Positions 20,565 to 31,370 of a stretch of DNA of 64,000 nt are shown here, one piece after another. The notes under the pieces are model-generated. The model saw only the letters and a list, made by a program, of their open reading frames with translations. It had not been told where the DNA came from and made no database searches. Position numbers and translations under genes: made by a program. The first letter of the stretch is position 1; every line of letters starts with the position of its first letter. Source of the DNA: Procambarus clarkii (taxonomy: Eukaryota; Arthropoda; Malacostraca; Decapoda; Cambaridae); contig NC_091175.1 in the NCBI RefSeq assembly GCF_040958095.1, positions 22,728,683 to 22,792,682 on the forward strand, in the 5' to 3' direction.

Positions 20565-22220
20565 TAGGCGGGCTGTCCGCCTCGCTGACACGGTGTTATG
20601 ATAGCAGGCGGGCTGTCCGCCTCGCTGACACGGTGTTATGATAGCAGGCGGGCTGTCCGCCTCGCTGACACGGTGTTATGATAGCAGGCGGGCTGTCCGC
20701 CTCGCTGACACGGTGTTATGATAGCAGGCGGGCTGTCCGCCTCGCTGACACGGTGTTATGATAGCAGGCGGGCTGTCCGCCTCGCTGACACGGTGTTATG
20801 ATAGCAGGCGGGCTGTCCGCCTCGCTGACACGGTGTTATGATAGCAGGCGGGCTGTCCGCCTCGCTGACACGGTGTTATGATAGCAGGCGGGCTGTCCGC
20901 CTCGCTGACACGGTGTTATGATAGCAGGCGGGCTGTCCGCCTCGCTGACACGATGTTATGATAGCAGGCGGGCTGTCCGCCTCGCTGACACGGTGTTATG
21001 ATAGCAGGCGGGCTGTCCGCCTCGCTGACACGGTGTTATGATAGCAGGCGGGCTGTCCGCCTCGCTGACACGATGTTATGATAGCAGGCGGGCTGTCCGC
21101 CTCGCTGACACGATGTTATGATAGCAGGCGGGCTGTCCGCCTCGCTGACACGGTGTTATGATAGCAGGCGGGCTGTCCGCCTCGCTGACACGGTGTTATG
21201 ATAGCAGGCGGGCTGTCCGCCTCGCTGACACGATGTTATGATAGCAGGCGGGCTGTCCGCCTCGCTGACACGATGTTATGATAGCAGGCGGGCTGTCCGC
21301 CTCGCTGACACGATGTTATGATAGCAGGCGGGCTGTCCGCCTCGCTGACACGATGTTATGATAGCAGGCGGGCTGTCCGCCTCGCTGACACGATGTTATG
21401 ATAGCAGGCGGGCTGTCCGCTTCGCTGACACGATGTTATGATAGCAGGCGGGCTGTCCGCCTCGCTGACACGATGTTATGATAGCAGGCGGGCTGTCCGC
21501 CTCGCTGTCACGATGTTATGATAGCAGGCGGGCTGTCCGCCTCGCTGACACGGTGTTATGATAGCAGGCGGGCTGTCCGCCTCGCTGTCACGATGTTATG
21601 ATAGCAGGCGGGCTGTCCGCCTCGCTGACACGATGTTATGATAGCAGGCGGGCTGTCCGCCTCGCTGACACGATGTTATGATAGCAGGCGGGCTGTCCGC
21701 CTCGCTGACACGATGTTATGATAGCAGGCGGGCTGTCCGCCTCGCTGACACGATGTTATGATAGCAGGCGGGTTGTCCGCCTCGCTGACACGATGTTATG
21801 ATAGCAGGCGGGCTGTCCGCCTCGCTGACACGGTGTTATGATAGCAGGCGGGCTGTCCGCCTCGCTGACACGATGTTATGATAGCAGGCGGGCTGTCCGC
21901 CTCGCTGACACGATGTTATGATAGCAGGCGGGCTGTCCGCCTCGCTGACACGGTGTTATGATAGCAGGCGGGCTGTCCGCCTCGCTGACACGATGTTATG
22001 ATAGCAGGCGGGCTGTCCGCCTCGCTGACACGATGTTATGATAGCAGGCGGGCTGTCCGCCTCGCTGACACGGTGTTATGATAGCAGGCGGGCTGTCCGC
22101 CTCGCTGACACGATGTTATGATAGCAGGCGGGCTGTCCGCCTCGCTGACACGGTGTTATGATAGCAGGCGGGCTGTCCGCCTCGCTGACACGATGTTATG
22201 ATAGCAGACGGGCTGCCCGC
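20565..22220. repeat. 40-bp satellite, about 41 copies, highly uniform
   Basis: Unit ATAGCAGGCGGGCTGTCCGC plus CTCGCTGACACGGTGTTATG, with exact 40-bp spacing throughout and no indels. Almost all variation is G/A in ACGGTG/ACGATG: the left nine copies are all G, the middle mainly A, and the right end follows G-A-A triplets (120 bp). Each unit holds AGGCGG-GCTGT-CCGCCT, a 6-bp stem with a 5-nt loop. Confidence 0.97.
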
Positions 22221-22321
22221 TTGCTGACACGATAACGTATGTTTGCTAACTAAGCTAAGCTGTTTTTCTTGTACAAGGAAGCTGTTGAATGCTCGCTGTG
22301 TCCCCCCAGCTCTCTCAACGT
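22221..22321. other. spacer after the 40-bp array
   Basis: Short single-copy sequence. Nothing recognised. Confidence 0.4.
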
Positions 22322-22383
22322 GTGTACTCACCTAGTTGTGCTTGCCGGGGTTGAGCTCTGGCTCTTTGGTCCCGCCTCGGTTC
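22322..22383 (-). mobile_element. LINE-B tail fragment
   Basis: GTGTGTACTCACCTAGTTGT then GGTTGAGCTCTGGCTCTTTG: only about 60 bp of the antisense LINE-B 3' UTR. Confidence 0.8.
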
Positions 22384-23261
22384 CAGCCATGTGTGAGCAG
22401 GGCTGAATGTTATGGAGCATTGATATATGCTCAACCGGGTGCTTGTGTACGCATTTTGCTGTTCCTCTATGCATGGTCAGGCTGTTTGGTCGTTGTGGTG
22501 GAATGCTGGTTAACGAGTGATGGTGGTTCATCTTGTGTTGGTTATGGGGATCAATGTCCCTGCGGCCCGGTCTCTGATTAGGCCTACCATCAAGAGTTCT
22601 CTCTCAGCGTACCTATTTTTGGCCTATTTTTGCCTATTTTTTAAGGCCTATTTTTGTACATCCTGCCATGCCTCCTGGTCGCGTGGAGCTGTATCTGTGG
22701 AAGACAATTAGGAGGAAGAGGATGTGGCGGGGGGCCTGGCTGAGAGGGGGGTGGGGTGGGGGGGGGTAGGGTGCTGGGCGTCACAGCACCTCGAGTGATA
22801 GTGAGAGAGTTGAAGGGCGAGGTTACCACTCCCAGTGGAGGCTGAGGTGAAGGACCACCACCCCGGTGGGGCTAGGGGGAGGGGTTGGTTGTGGGGGGGG
22901 GGGGGGTGTTATGAATGTGGGGGGTGGGGGGAATTCTCTTGGGGGGAAGGGGGAGTGGGGGTGTGGGCGTGTCCTCCCCAGCGACGGTGATATTAGTGTG
23001 GTGTTCACTGACCGGGCGGACCGGCCTGGCTGGCTCCTATCTTACACCACTGGTCCTGCCACTATGGTCAGGGACAGTGACGCCTTCACTCTCTGTCCCA
23101 AAGAGTGCCACACTGGCACTCTGGCCAGCTCCTCAGGTCTGTCAGCCCCAGTACTCGCCTCAAGCAACACTGAGCCATTATCAACACTGTTGGTACACAA
23201 CGACAGGCTAGAGACACGGAACGACTTGTGTCAAGTGATTCATCTAGCATTTATGAGTCTG
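22384..23261. other. spacer with degenerate LINE-A tail
   Basis: CCCTGCGGCCCGGTCTCTGA near 22557 resembles the antisense LINE-A/SINE tail, followed by diverged LINE C-terminal sequence to about 22690. 22725-22960 is G-rich with a G tract at 22893-22907. Short ORFs such as 22866-23396 show only Gly-rich translation of that tract. No gene. Confidence 0.5.
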
Positions 23262-23392
23262 CTTACGAAACCTGTATATCTCCACGTCTATTATTGGTAT
23301 AAACAACTCTGCAGTGCTTTTAAGCTCAGTAACTGTTTAATAAATGCAATCAAAGCATCCATAATTAACCAAAGATGTATTGGTTTCGTAAG
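23262..23392. mobile_element. 131-bp MITE-like element with 11-bp TIRs
   Basis: Starts CTTACGAAACC (23262-23272) and ends with its perfect reverse complement GGTTTCGTAAG (23382-23392). Imperfect pairing continues inwards (TGTATATCT against AAAGATGTA). The terminus resembles 14435. No coding capacity and no clear target duplication. Confidence 0.65.
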
Positions 23393-23509
23393 TTAATGCA
23401 TTAACCGGCTTGATGACCCTAATTGCAATAGTCAGAAGGGTCCAGACCATACAAGGAAGCGAGGTGACCTTTGCACTCAATCGTAATTCCACACCTGGAT
23501 GTAAATACA

Positions 23510-23795
23510 TTACACATAAGGGACATAACTGGCCGACCCCTCACAATGTTCAAAAGAGAACTATCAACATCAGAGGCCCGAGACTGTTCAACACGCTTCC
23601 ACTACACATAAGGGACATAACTGGCCGACCCCTCACAATGTTCAAAAGAGAACTATCAACATCAGAGGCCCGAGACTGCTCAACACGCTTCCACTACACA
23701 TTCCGCTTACACTTACGCTACACATCCCGCGAGGCGGGACCAGAGAGCCGAAGCTCAACCTCCGCAAGCACAACTAGGTGAGGACACACACCTAA
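23510..23795 (+). pseudogene. chimeric LINE fragment: A/C-type body, B-type tail
   Basis: Encodes TINIRGPRLFNTLPLHIRDI and GRPLTMFKREL of the A/C type C-terminus, with a 92-bp segment duplicated (starts 23513 and 23605). From about 23728 it changes to the LINE-B 3' end (GCGGGACCAGAGAGC..GCACAACTAGGTGAGGACAC). No catalytic domain. Confidence 0.75.
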
Positions 23796-23934
23796 CGAGC
23801 ACCAACAAATGGGAACAAACAAACAATGTTCAAAACATAAACACTGGAAATGATGTTCATAAATTAGCTGCAGAGATAAGAGAAAGGTCTTAATCTGAAG
23901 AAGAGTTTTGATCTAACGTAACTAGTAAGAGATT

Positions 23935-24478
23935 TGATTCTGAAAGAGATTTGATTCTGTTTTGATTCTGAAAGAGATTAGATTCTATTTTGATTCTGTA
24001 AGAGATTAGATTCTATTTTGATTCTGTAAGAGATTAGATTCTATTTTGATTCTGTAAGAGATTAGATTCTATTTTGATTCTGTAAGAGATTAGATTCTAT
24101 TTTCATTCTGTAAGAGATTAGATTCTATTTTGATTCTGTAAGAGATTAGATTCTATTTTGTTTCTGTAAGAGATTAGATTCTATTTTGATTCTGAAAGAG
24201 ATTAGATTCTATTTTGATTCTGAAAGAGATTTGATTCTGTTTTGATTCTGAAAGAGATTTGATTCTATTTTGATTCTGAAAGAGATTAGATTCTATTTTG
24301 ATTCTGTAAGAGATTAGATTCTATTTTGATTCTGTAAGAGATTAGATTCTATTTTGATTCTGTAAGAGATTAGATTCTATTTTGATTCTGTTTTGATTCT
24401 GTAAGAGATTAGATTCTATTTTGATTCTGTAAGAGATTAGATTCTATTTTGATTCTGTAAGAGATTTGATTCTGTTTT
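23935..24478. repeat. 28-bp minisatellite, about 19 copies
   Basis: Unit GTAAGAGATTAGATTCTATT plus TTGATTCT, with TAGATT/TTGATT and GTAAG/AAAAG variants and one partial duplication near 24388. Confidence 0.93.
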
Positions 24479-24700
24479 ACCTTCATATTCTAAACTTTAA
24501 TGGTATGTACGATACGATACGTGGAGGCTGGGAGTTGTGACATTAATCAACTGATATCTGGGAGGACGGGTGGGGCTTAGGAGCTGAAGCTCGACCCAGA
24601 CAGCACAGTTAGGTGAGTGATTCTGGACAAGTGCACAGCGAAGCCAACATTAATTTCCCAGATGACTACAAGGAAAGGGAGTGAGGCAAGTGAGATGGAG
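24479..24700. other. spacer
   Basis: Short single-copy DNA with a small (GGGA)n run near 24697-24715. Nothing recognised. Confidence 0.4.
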
Positions 24701-25292
24701 GGAGGGAGGGAGGGAAGGAGGAAGATCAACGGTAAGGAAGATCAACGGTAGGGAAGGAGGAAGATCAACGGTAGGGAAGATCAACGGTAGGGAAGATCAA
24801 CGGTAGGGAAGGAGGAAGATCAACGGTAGGGAAGGAGGAAGATCAACGGTAGGGAAGATCAACGGTAGGGAAGATCAACGGTAGGGAAGGAGGAAGATCA
24901 ACGGTAGGGAAGATCAACGGTAGGGAAGATCAACGGTAGGGAAGGAGGAAGATCAACGGTAGGGAAGATCAACGGTAGGGAAGGAGGAAGATCAACGGTA
25001 GGGAAGATCAACGGTAAGGAAGATCAACGGTAGGGAAGGAGGAAGATCAACGGTAGGGAAGATCAACGGTAGGGAAGATCAACGGTAGGGAAGGAGGAAG
25101 ATCAACGGTAGGGAAGATCAACGGTAGGGAAGATCAACGGTAAGGAAGATCAACGGTAGGGAAGGAGGAAGTTCAACGGTAGGGAAGATCAACGGTAGGG
25201 AAGATCAACGGTAGGGAAGGAGGAAGATCAATGGTAGGGAAGATCAACGGTATTGAAGGAGGAAGATCAACGGTAGGGAAGATCAACGGTAG
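24700..25292. repeat. 16/23-bp minisatellite
   Basis: Units of GAAGATCAACGGTAGG (16 bp) mixed with a 23-bp form carrying an extra AGGAGGA block. The two forms alternate in runs of one to three. Confidence 0.93.
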
Positions 25293-25600
25293 GGAGGTTA
25301 GCCTCCAGGCTGGCTATCTGGTCAACCAGGCTGTTGTCACCGCTGGTGGCAGCCTGACGTATGAACCACAGCCTGGTTGATCAGGTGCTCCTAAAGATGA
25401 TTACCTCACTATCAAGTTCACTTCTGAACACCGAGAGAGGTCGGCTAATTTCCACAAAGGCGTCCATGGATGAACAAATCCACAAGGGCCGTGACAAGGA
25501 TTCGAACCTGCGTCCGTGGATATTATCTTGCCGCTCTAAGGCAGGAGCCGGTAGTCTTCTCTCCTGAGGAAGGTAGTTTGGTCTCCTACAGAAGGAGGCA
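25293..25600 (-). mobile_element. LINE-A tail fragment, diverged, plus tRNA-like trace
   Basis: GGTCAACCAGGCTGTTGTCA, CAGCCTGACGTATGA and CACAGCCTGGTTGATCAGGT give the antisense LINE-A tail to about 25385, followed by diverged C-terminal coding sequence to about 25460. GATTCGAACCTGCGTCC near 25499 is an antisense box-B-like motif of an unassigned SINE. Confidence 0.65.
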
Positions 25601-25602
25601 CT

Positions 25603-25765
25603 GGCTACCTTGAGGTGCTTCCGGGGCCCAGCGTCCCCGCGGCCCGGTCGTCAACCAGGCCTCCTGGTTGCTGGACTGATCAACCAGGCTGTTAGACGCG
25701 GCTGCTCGCACCCTGACGTATGAGTCACAGCCTGGTTGATCAGGTATCCTTCAACCAGGCTAATT
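25603..25765 (-). mobile_element. LINE-A tail fragment
   Basis: Antisense LINE-A 3' end: CTACCTTGAGGTGCTTCCGG through GGTCGTCAACCAGGCCTCC and CCTGGTTGATCAGGTATCC. Nearly identical to 1370-1512 of the intact element and strongly 5'-truncated. Confidence 0.88.
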
Positions 25766-25854
25766 ACACCCCTCAAATGATGGGTACAGCTGTGATAGTT
25801 CCGTCTATTAACCCACTGATGCATTACCAGCAGTTGGCGTAGTTAAGGATGGCC

Positions 25855-28800
25855 CTTTGTCATCGTTACCAGAGCCAGTTGTCCTGCAGGTGTGGGGGAA
25901 CAATGCATCATTACCAGAGCCAGTTGTCCTGCAGGTGTGGGGGAACAATGCATCATTACCAGAGCCAGTTGTCCTGCAGGTGTGGGGGAACAATGCATCA
26001 TTACCAGAGCCAGTTGTCCTGCAGGTGTGGGGGAACAATGCATCATTACCAGAGCCAGTTGTCCTGCATGTGTGGGGGAACAATGCATCGTTACCAGAGT
26101 CAGTTGTCCTGCAGGTGTGGGGGAACAATGCATCGTTACCAGAGTCAGTTGTCCTGCAGGTGTGGGGGAACAATGCATCGTTACCAGAGCCAGTTGTCCT
26201 GCAGGTGTGGGTGAACAATGCATCGTTACCAGAGCCAGTTGTCCTGCAGGTGTGGGTGAACAATGCATCGTTACCAGAGCCAGTTGTCCTGCAGGTGTGG
26301 GGTGAACAATGCATCGTTACCAGAGCCAGTTGTCCTGCAGGTGTGGGGGAACAATGCACCGTTACCAGAGCCAGTTGTCCTGCAGGTGTGGGTGAACAAT
26401 GCATCGTTACCAGAGCCAGTTGTCCTGCAGGTGTGGGTGAACAATGCATCGTTACCAGAGCCAGTTGTCCTGCAGGTGTGGGTGAACAATGCATCGTTAC
26501 CAGAGCCAGTTGTCCTGCAGGTGTGGGTGAACAATGCATCGTTACCAGAGCCAGTTGTCCTGCAGGTGTGGGGTGAACAATGCATCGTTACCAGAGCCAG
26601 TTGTCCTGCAGGTGTGGGTGAACAATGCATCGTTACCAGAGCCAGTTGTCATGCAGGTGTGGGTGAACAATGCATCGTTACCAGAGCCAGTTGTCCTGCA
26701 GGTGTGGGGTGAACAATGCATCGTTACCAGAGCCAGTTGTCCAGCAGGTGTGGGTGAACAATGCATCGTTACCAGAGCCAGTTGTCCTGCAGGTGTGGGG
26801 TGAACAATGCATCGTTACCAGAGCCAGTTGTCCTGCAGGTGTGGGTGAACAATGCATCGTTACCAGAGCCAGTTGTCCTGCAGGTGTGGGTGAACAATGC
26901 ATCGTTACCAGAGCCAGTTGTCCTGCAGGTGTGGGGTGAACAATGCATTGTTACCAGAGCCAGTTGTCCTGCAGGTGTGGGGGAACAATACATCGTTACC
27001 AGAGCCAGTTGTCCTGCAGGTGTGGGGTGAACAATGCATCGTTACCAGAGTCAGTTGTCCTGCAGGTGTGGGGGAACAATGCATCGTTACCAGAGCCAGT
27101 TGTCCTGCAGGTGTGGGGGAACAATACATCGTTACCAGAGTCAGTTGTCCTGCAGGTGTGGGGGAACAATGCATCGTTACCAGAGCCAGTTGTCCTGCAG
27201 GTGTGGGGTGAACAATGCATCGTTACCAGAGCCAGTTGTCCTGCAGGTGTGGGGTGAACAATGCATCGTTACCAGAGCCAGTTGTCCTGCAGGTGTGGGG
27301 GAACAATGCATCGTTACCAGAGCCAGTTGTCCTGCAGGTGTGGGTGAACAATGCATCGTTACCAGAGCCAGTTGTCCTGCAGGTGTGGGTGAACAATGCA
27401 TCGTTACCAGAGCCAGTTGTCCTGCAGGTGTGGGTGAACAATGCATCGTTACCAGAGCCAGTTGTCCTGCAGGTGTGGGTGAACAATGCATCGTTACCAG
27501 AGCCAGTTGTCCTGCAGGTGTGGGGTGAACAATGCATCGTTACCAGAGCCATTTGTCCTGCAGGTGTGGGTGAACAATGCATCGTTACCAGAGCCAGTTG
27601 TCCTGCAGGTGTGGGTGAACAATGCATCGTTACCAGAGCCAGTTGTCCTGCAGGTGTGGGGTGAACAATGCATCGTTACCAGAGCCAGTTGTCCTGCAGG
27701 TGTGGGTGAACAATGCATCGTTACCAGAGCCAGTTGTCCTGCAGGTGTGGGGTGAACAATGCATCGTTACCAGTGCCAGTTGTCCTGCAGGTGTGGGTGA
27801 ACAATGCATCGTTACCAGAGCCAGTTGTCCTGCAGGTGTGGGTGAACAATGCATCGTTACCAGAGCCAGTTGTCCTGCAGGTGTGGAGTGAACAATGCAT
27901 CGTTACCAGAGCCAGTTGTCCTGCAGGTGTGGGTGAACAATGCATCGTTACCAGAGCCAGTTGTCCTGCAGGTGTGGGGGAACAATGCATCGTTACCAGA
28001 GCCAGTTGTCCTGCAGGTGTGGGAAAACAATGCATCGTTACCAGAGCCAGTTGTCCTGCAGGTGTGGGGGAACAATGCATCGTTACCAGAGCCAGTTGTC
28101 CTGCAGGTGTGGGGGAACAATGCATCGTTACCAGAGCCAGTTGTCCTGCAGGTGTGGGGGAACAATGCATCATTACCAGAGCCAGTTGTCCTGCAGGTGT
28201 GGGGGAACAATGCATCATTACCAGAGCCAGTTGTCCTGCAGGTGTGGGGGAACAATGCATCGTTACCAGAGCCAGTTGTCCTGCAGGTGTGGGGGAACAA
28301 TGCATCGTTACCAGAGCCAGTTGTCCTGCAGGTGTGGGGGAACAATGCATCATTACCAGAGCCAGTTGTCCTGCAGGTGTGGGGTGAACAATGCATCATT
28401 ACCAGAGCCAGTTGTCCTGCAGGTGTGGGGTGAACAATGCATCATTACCAGAGCCAGTTGTCCTGCAGGTGTGGGGTGAACAATGCATCATTACCAGAGC
28501 CAGTTGTCCTGCAGGTGTGGGGGAACAATGCATCATTACCAGAGCCAGTTGTCCTGCAGGTGTGGGGTGAACAATGCATCATTACCAGAGCCAGTTGTCC
28601 TGCAGGTGTGGGGTGAACAATGCATCATTACCAGAGCCAGTTGTCCTGCAGGTGTGGGGTGAACAATGCATCATTACCAGAGCCAGTTGTCCTGCAGGTG
28701 TGGGGTGAACAATGCATCATTACCAGAGCCAGTTGTCCTGCAGGTGTGGGGTGAACAATGCATCATTACCAGAGCCAGTTGTCCTGCAGGTGTGGGGTGA

Positions 28801-28938
28801 ACAATGCATCATTACCAGAGCCAGTTGTCCTGCAGGTGTGGGGGAACAATGCATCATTACCAGAGCCAGTTGCCCTGCAGGTGTGGGGTGAACAATGCAT
28901 CATTACCAGAGCCAGTTGTCCTGCAGGTGTGGGGGAAG
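25855..28938. repeat. 45/46-bp minisatellite, about 68 copies
   Basis: Unit CATCGTTACCAGAGCCAGTT, GTCCTGCAGGTGTGGG, then GGAACAATG or TGAACAATG. Most units are 45 bp (15 codons). A subset has one extra G and is 46 bp, which switches the open frame. CATCATT units dominate both ends and CATCGTT the middle. Apparent proteins on both strands (for example LPEPVVLQVWVNNA) are translations of the repeat. Confidence 0.96.
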
Positions 28939-29271
28939 AATGTTGTGAATGTTGGTTGTCTGGGGTCCAAAAAAAGGCCTCAAAATTTCGGCTTCATATC
29001 CGAGTTTGACCCAATTATCTATTAATTACTATCTAATAACCCCTGGCAATTGTCTCTCCAATCCTTCCCCGAGGTCACTTGTGTGAGGTCAACTACACTG
29101 ACCTCCTGGTCCATCCACTCATCTCGTTCTGCCACCGTATCTGGTACCATCCTCAGCCTGCTGTGCCTACCTGAAAGGTCTCCTCTCACAGCTGATTGAT
29201 TGGTCTCACACCTGTAACTTTCCCCTCTCTTATAGCTGTTGTGTGCTAGGAACTACAGAGATTCTTACTAC
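28939..29271. other. spacer, no gene seen
   Basis: Single-copy sequence after the array. No ORF or repeat recognised. Confidence 0.5.
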
Positions 29272-29528
29272 CGAGGTTATCTTGAGATGATTTCGGGGCT
29301 TAGCGTCCCCGCGGCCCGGTCCTCTACCAGGCTTTTTTTTTTGTTACACACCCCCAGGAAGCAGCCAGTAGCAGCTGTCTAACTCCCAGGTACCCATTTC
29401 CGGCTAGGTAACAGGGGCATCAGGGTGACAGAAACTTTTTGCCCATTTGTCTCCGCCTCCACCAGGGATCGAACCCGGAACATCAGGACTACGAATACGA
29501 CGCGCTGTCCACTCAGCTGTCAGGCCCC
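29272..29528 (-). mobile_element. tRNA-SINE
   Basis: Minus-strand SINE. The + strand reads GGTTATCTTGAGATGATTTC, GTCCCCGCGGCCCGGTCCTC (3' end), GGAAGCAGCC, CTAACTCCCAGGTACCC, TTTGCCCATTTGTCTCC, then GGGATCGAACCC (antisense box B) and CAGCTGTCAGGCCCC (head). A T tract at 29333-29342 interrupts the tail. Confidence 0.85.
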
Positions 29529-30013
29529 CTCGGTCAGGCTCCGAATCTTTAATTTAATTTAAATTTAATTCAGTATTGTTTGTATATGCATGCCGGTCGA
29601 GCAAAGCTCCTGGGCCCTGCCTTTCAACTACTTGTTACAATTACAATGACTCTTATCATACCCAAGCTTGAATCTCTGAAATTGTTAGCTTCAGTTACCT
29701 TCCTTCTAGATCATTCCTCTTCCTTATTGCGGTCACATCATGGCGGGTCCCTGTTGCATCCCCATGACCACTTCATCCAAAGCATACCTGATCAACCGGG
29801 CTGTGATTCCCACGTCACTATGTAAGCCGCGGCGTCTAGCAGCCTAAGGGGGGAGGGGGGAGGGGGATCTGATTCTAGGAACTACCTCAAGGCAATCTCA
29901 AGGTAATCTCAAGGCAACCCCAGGCTAGGCTCGTTAATGCAGCATCCGTCCACAAGACGCATGCAAAATGTTCGAAAGTCATCAGTTGTGAGTCGCGTGT
30001 AAAGCGACTATCC
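29529..30013. other. mixed old repeats
   Basis: 29590-29720 resembles weakly an antisense LINE-B end (GGTCGAGCAAAGCTCCTGGG). 29780-29850 is a degenerate sense LINE-A tail (CATACCTGATCAACC..GGCTGTGATTCC). 29882-29930 repeats CTCAAGGTAAT, a LINE-A-like terminal repeat. Confidence 0.5.
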
Positions 30014-30136
30014 TTCATAAACAGCGGGTTTTCCTTCATAAACAGCGGGTTTTCCTTCATAAACAGGGGTTTTCCTTCATAAACAGCGGGTTTTCCTTCA
30101 TAAACAGCGGGTTTTCCTTCATAAACAGGGGTTTTC
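30014..30136. repeat. 21-bp tandem repeat, about six copies
   Basis: Units of TTCCTTCATAAACAGCGGGTT, some lacking one base (ACAGGGG). Confidence 0.92.
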
Positions 30137-30246
30137 CGGCTGGATTAACGAGCATTTGGCCATTGTTGATGAGGAGGGGCTGAGGTACCACGTACTGTCT
30201 TGCTCTACCACTGTTCATGCTGAACATTTAGGCATTTTTGTTTCCA
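30137..30246. other. spacer
   Basis: Short sequence between the 21-bp repeat and the LINE-E tail. It shares GGATTAACGAGCATTTGG with about 8648. Confidence 0.4.
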
Positions 30247-30522
30247 CTTTGTACTTTCATGAACATAAGAACAAAGGTAACTGCAGAAGGCCTATTGGCC
30301 CATACGAGGCAGCTCCTATCTATAACCACTCAATCCCACTCATATACATGTCCAACCCACGCTTGAAACAATCGAGGGACCCCCACCTGCACCACGTTAC
30401 GCGGCAATTGGTTCCACAAATCAACAACCCTGTTACTGAACCAGTATTTACCCAAGTCTTTCCTAAATCTAAACTTATCCAATTTATACCCATCATACCC
30501 ATACAATGTATGAAGGGTTGAT
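30247..30522 (-). mobile_element. LINE-E 3'-end fragment
   Basis: Minus strand encodes NWISLDLGKTWVNTGSVTGL..LDCFKRGLDMYMSGIEWL then stop, followed by a 3' UTR with ATTGGCCCATACGAGGCAGC on the + strand and a TTATGTTC-type end (CATAAGAACAAAGG). The same 3' end occurs at 55950. A frameshift separates it from the 55950 copy's reading. Confidence 0.85.
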
Positions 30523-30587
30523 CTTGCCTACTTGTACTCAATCAACTGTTTCTAACTACTAACTAATTCCCCCCCCCCCCCACACAC

Positions 30588-30722
30588 ACACTGGAAGCAG
30601 CCTGTAGCAGCTGTTTAACTCCCAGGTACCTATTTACTGCTAGGTAACAGGCTCATCAGGGTGAAAGAACCCCGGTCCACATCACTTACGTATCAAGCGT
30701 GCTGTCCACACAGCCACCGGCC
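30588..30722 (-). mobile_element. SINE fragment
   Basis: GGAAGCAGCCTGTAGCAGCT, CTCCCAGGTACCTATTTACT and AGGGTGAAAGAA give the antisense SINE body, preceded by a poly-C/(CA)n run at 30569-30589. The head is diverged and the LINE-A-like 3' end is missing. Confidence 0.75.
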
Positions 30723-30728
30723 CACCCC

Positions 30729-30730
<2 letters not shown>

Positions 30731-30799
<69 letters not shown>
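30731..30799. repeat. (GT)n microsatellite
   Basis: About 34 GT dinucleotides. Confidence 0.98.
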
Positions 30800-30800
<1 letters not shown>

Positions 30801-31370
30801 ACAAAAGTAGCGAGTACTTTAATAAATGAAGATCATATTCAGTATGAGAGAACATGGCGTAACAAATTGATAGTTAGTGAGAGGTGCAAGATTAATACAA
30901 GTTACTAATCAAATATGGAAATGAAGCACGTTGCAAGTGGCTGACATATAGGGCAGAAGTATGCGCGGTTAGCTGCATCAGTAGTGCGGTGATATATCAT
31001 TTCATTCACTCGGATCATCAGAGATTCGAACTCGGGCCTCACAAGTACGAGATGATTGCGATACCAACTAGGCCATGGGTGTTCACAATGAAGTGTCTCA
31101 GAGACACCTGACTGGTACCCAACTGAGACTTAAAATGCTCACTGGGTCTCCACTAAGGTCTCTGGAGGTCACCCAACCCTTCTTCCTTGTCAATGTTGCT
31201 GTACAATGTCGTGTTAAGGCGGAAATATATATATGTAAGATAGGAATCGGGTAAAATAGTAAGTTCGAATCCTGACAGCTGTGTGGTGTGGTGGATAACC
31301 GTGTTCTCCTCTCGCGTCATGAGAGAGAACACCCGGGTTCGATCTCTAATGTGCAGGTTCACCCAAGTTG
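30800..31370. other. spacer with two tRNA-like SINE heads
   Basis: 31020-31085, minus strand: TGGCCTAGTTGG (box A) and GAGTTCGAATC (box B). 31285-31345, plus strand: GTGTGGTGGATAACCGTG and GGGTTCGATCTC. They look like diverged SINE heads, not functional tRNA genes, since the arms do not pair well. Confidence 0.5.

Noticed and set aside
20565..22220. CRISPR-like array of regularly spaced repeats
   Set aside because: There are no variable spacers: the whole 40 bp is repeated, and the surrounding DNA is animal-type.
22866..23396. 176-codon Gly-rich ORF
   Set aside because: The glycine stretch is translation of a G-rich tract and the rest has no recognisable domain.
25808..28479. Secreted Cys-rich repeat proteins (YQSQLSCRCGGTMHR type)
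   Set aside because: Translation of the 45/46-bp array. Frame changes at every 46-bp unit and no conservation of a single frame.
31018..31345. Two further tRNA genes
   Set aside because: Only box A/B-like motifs are kept and the acceptor stems do not pair convincingly.
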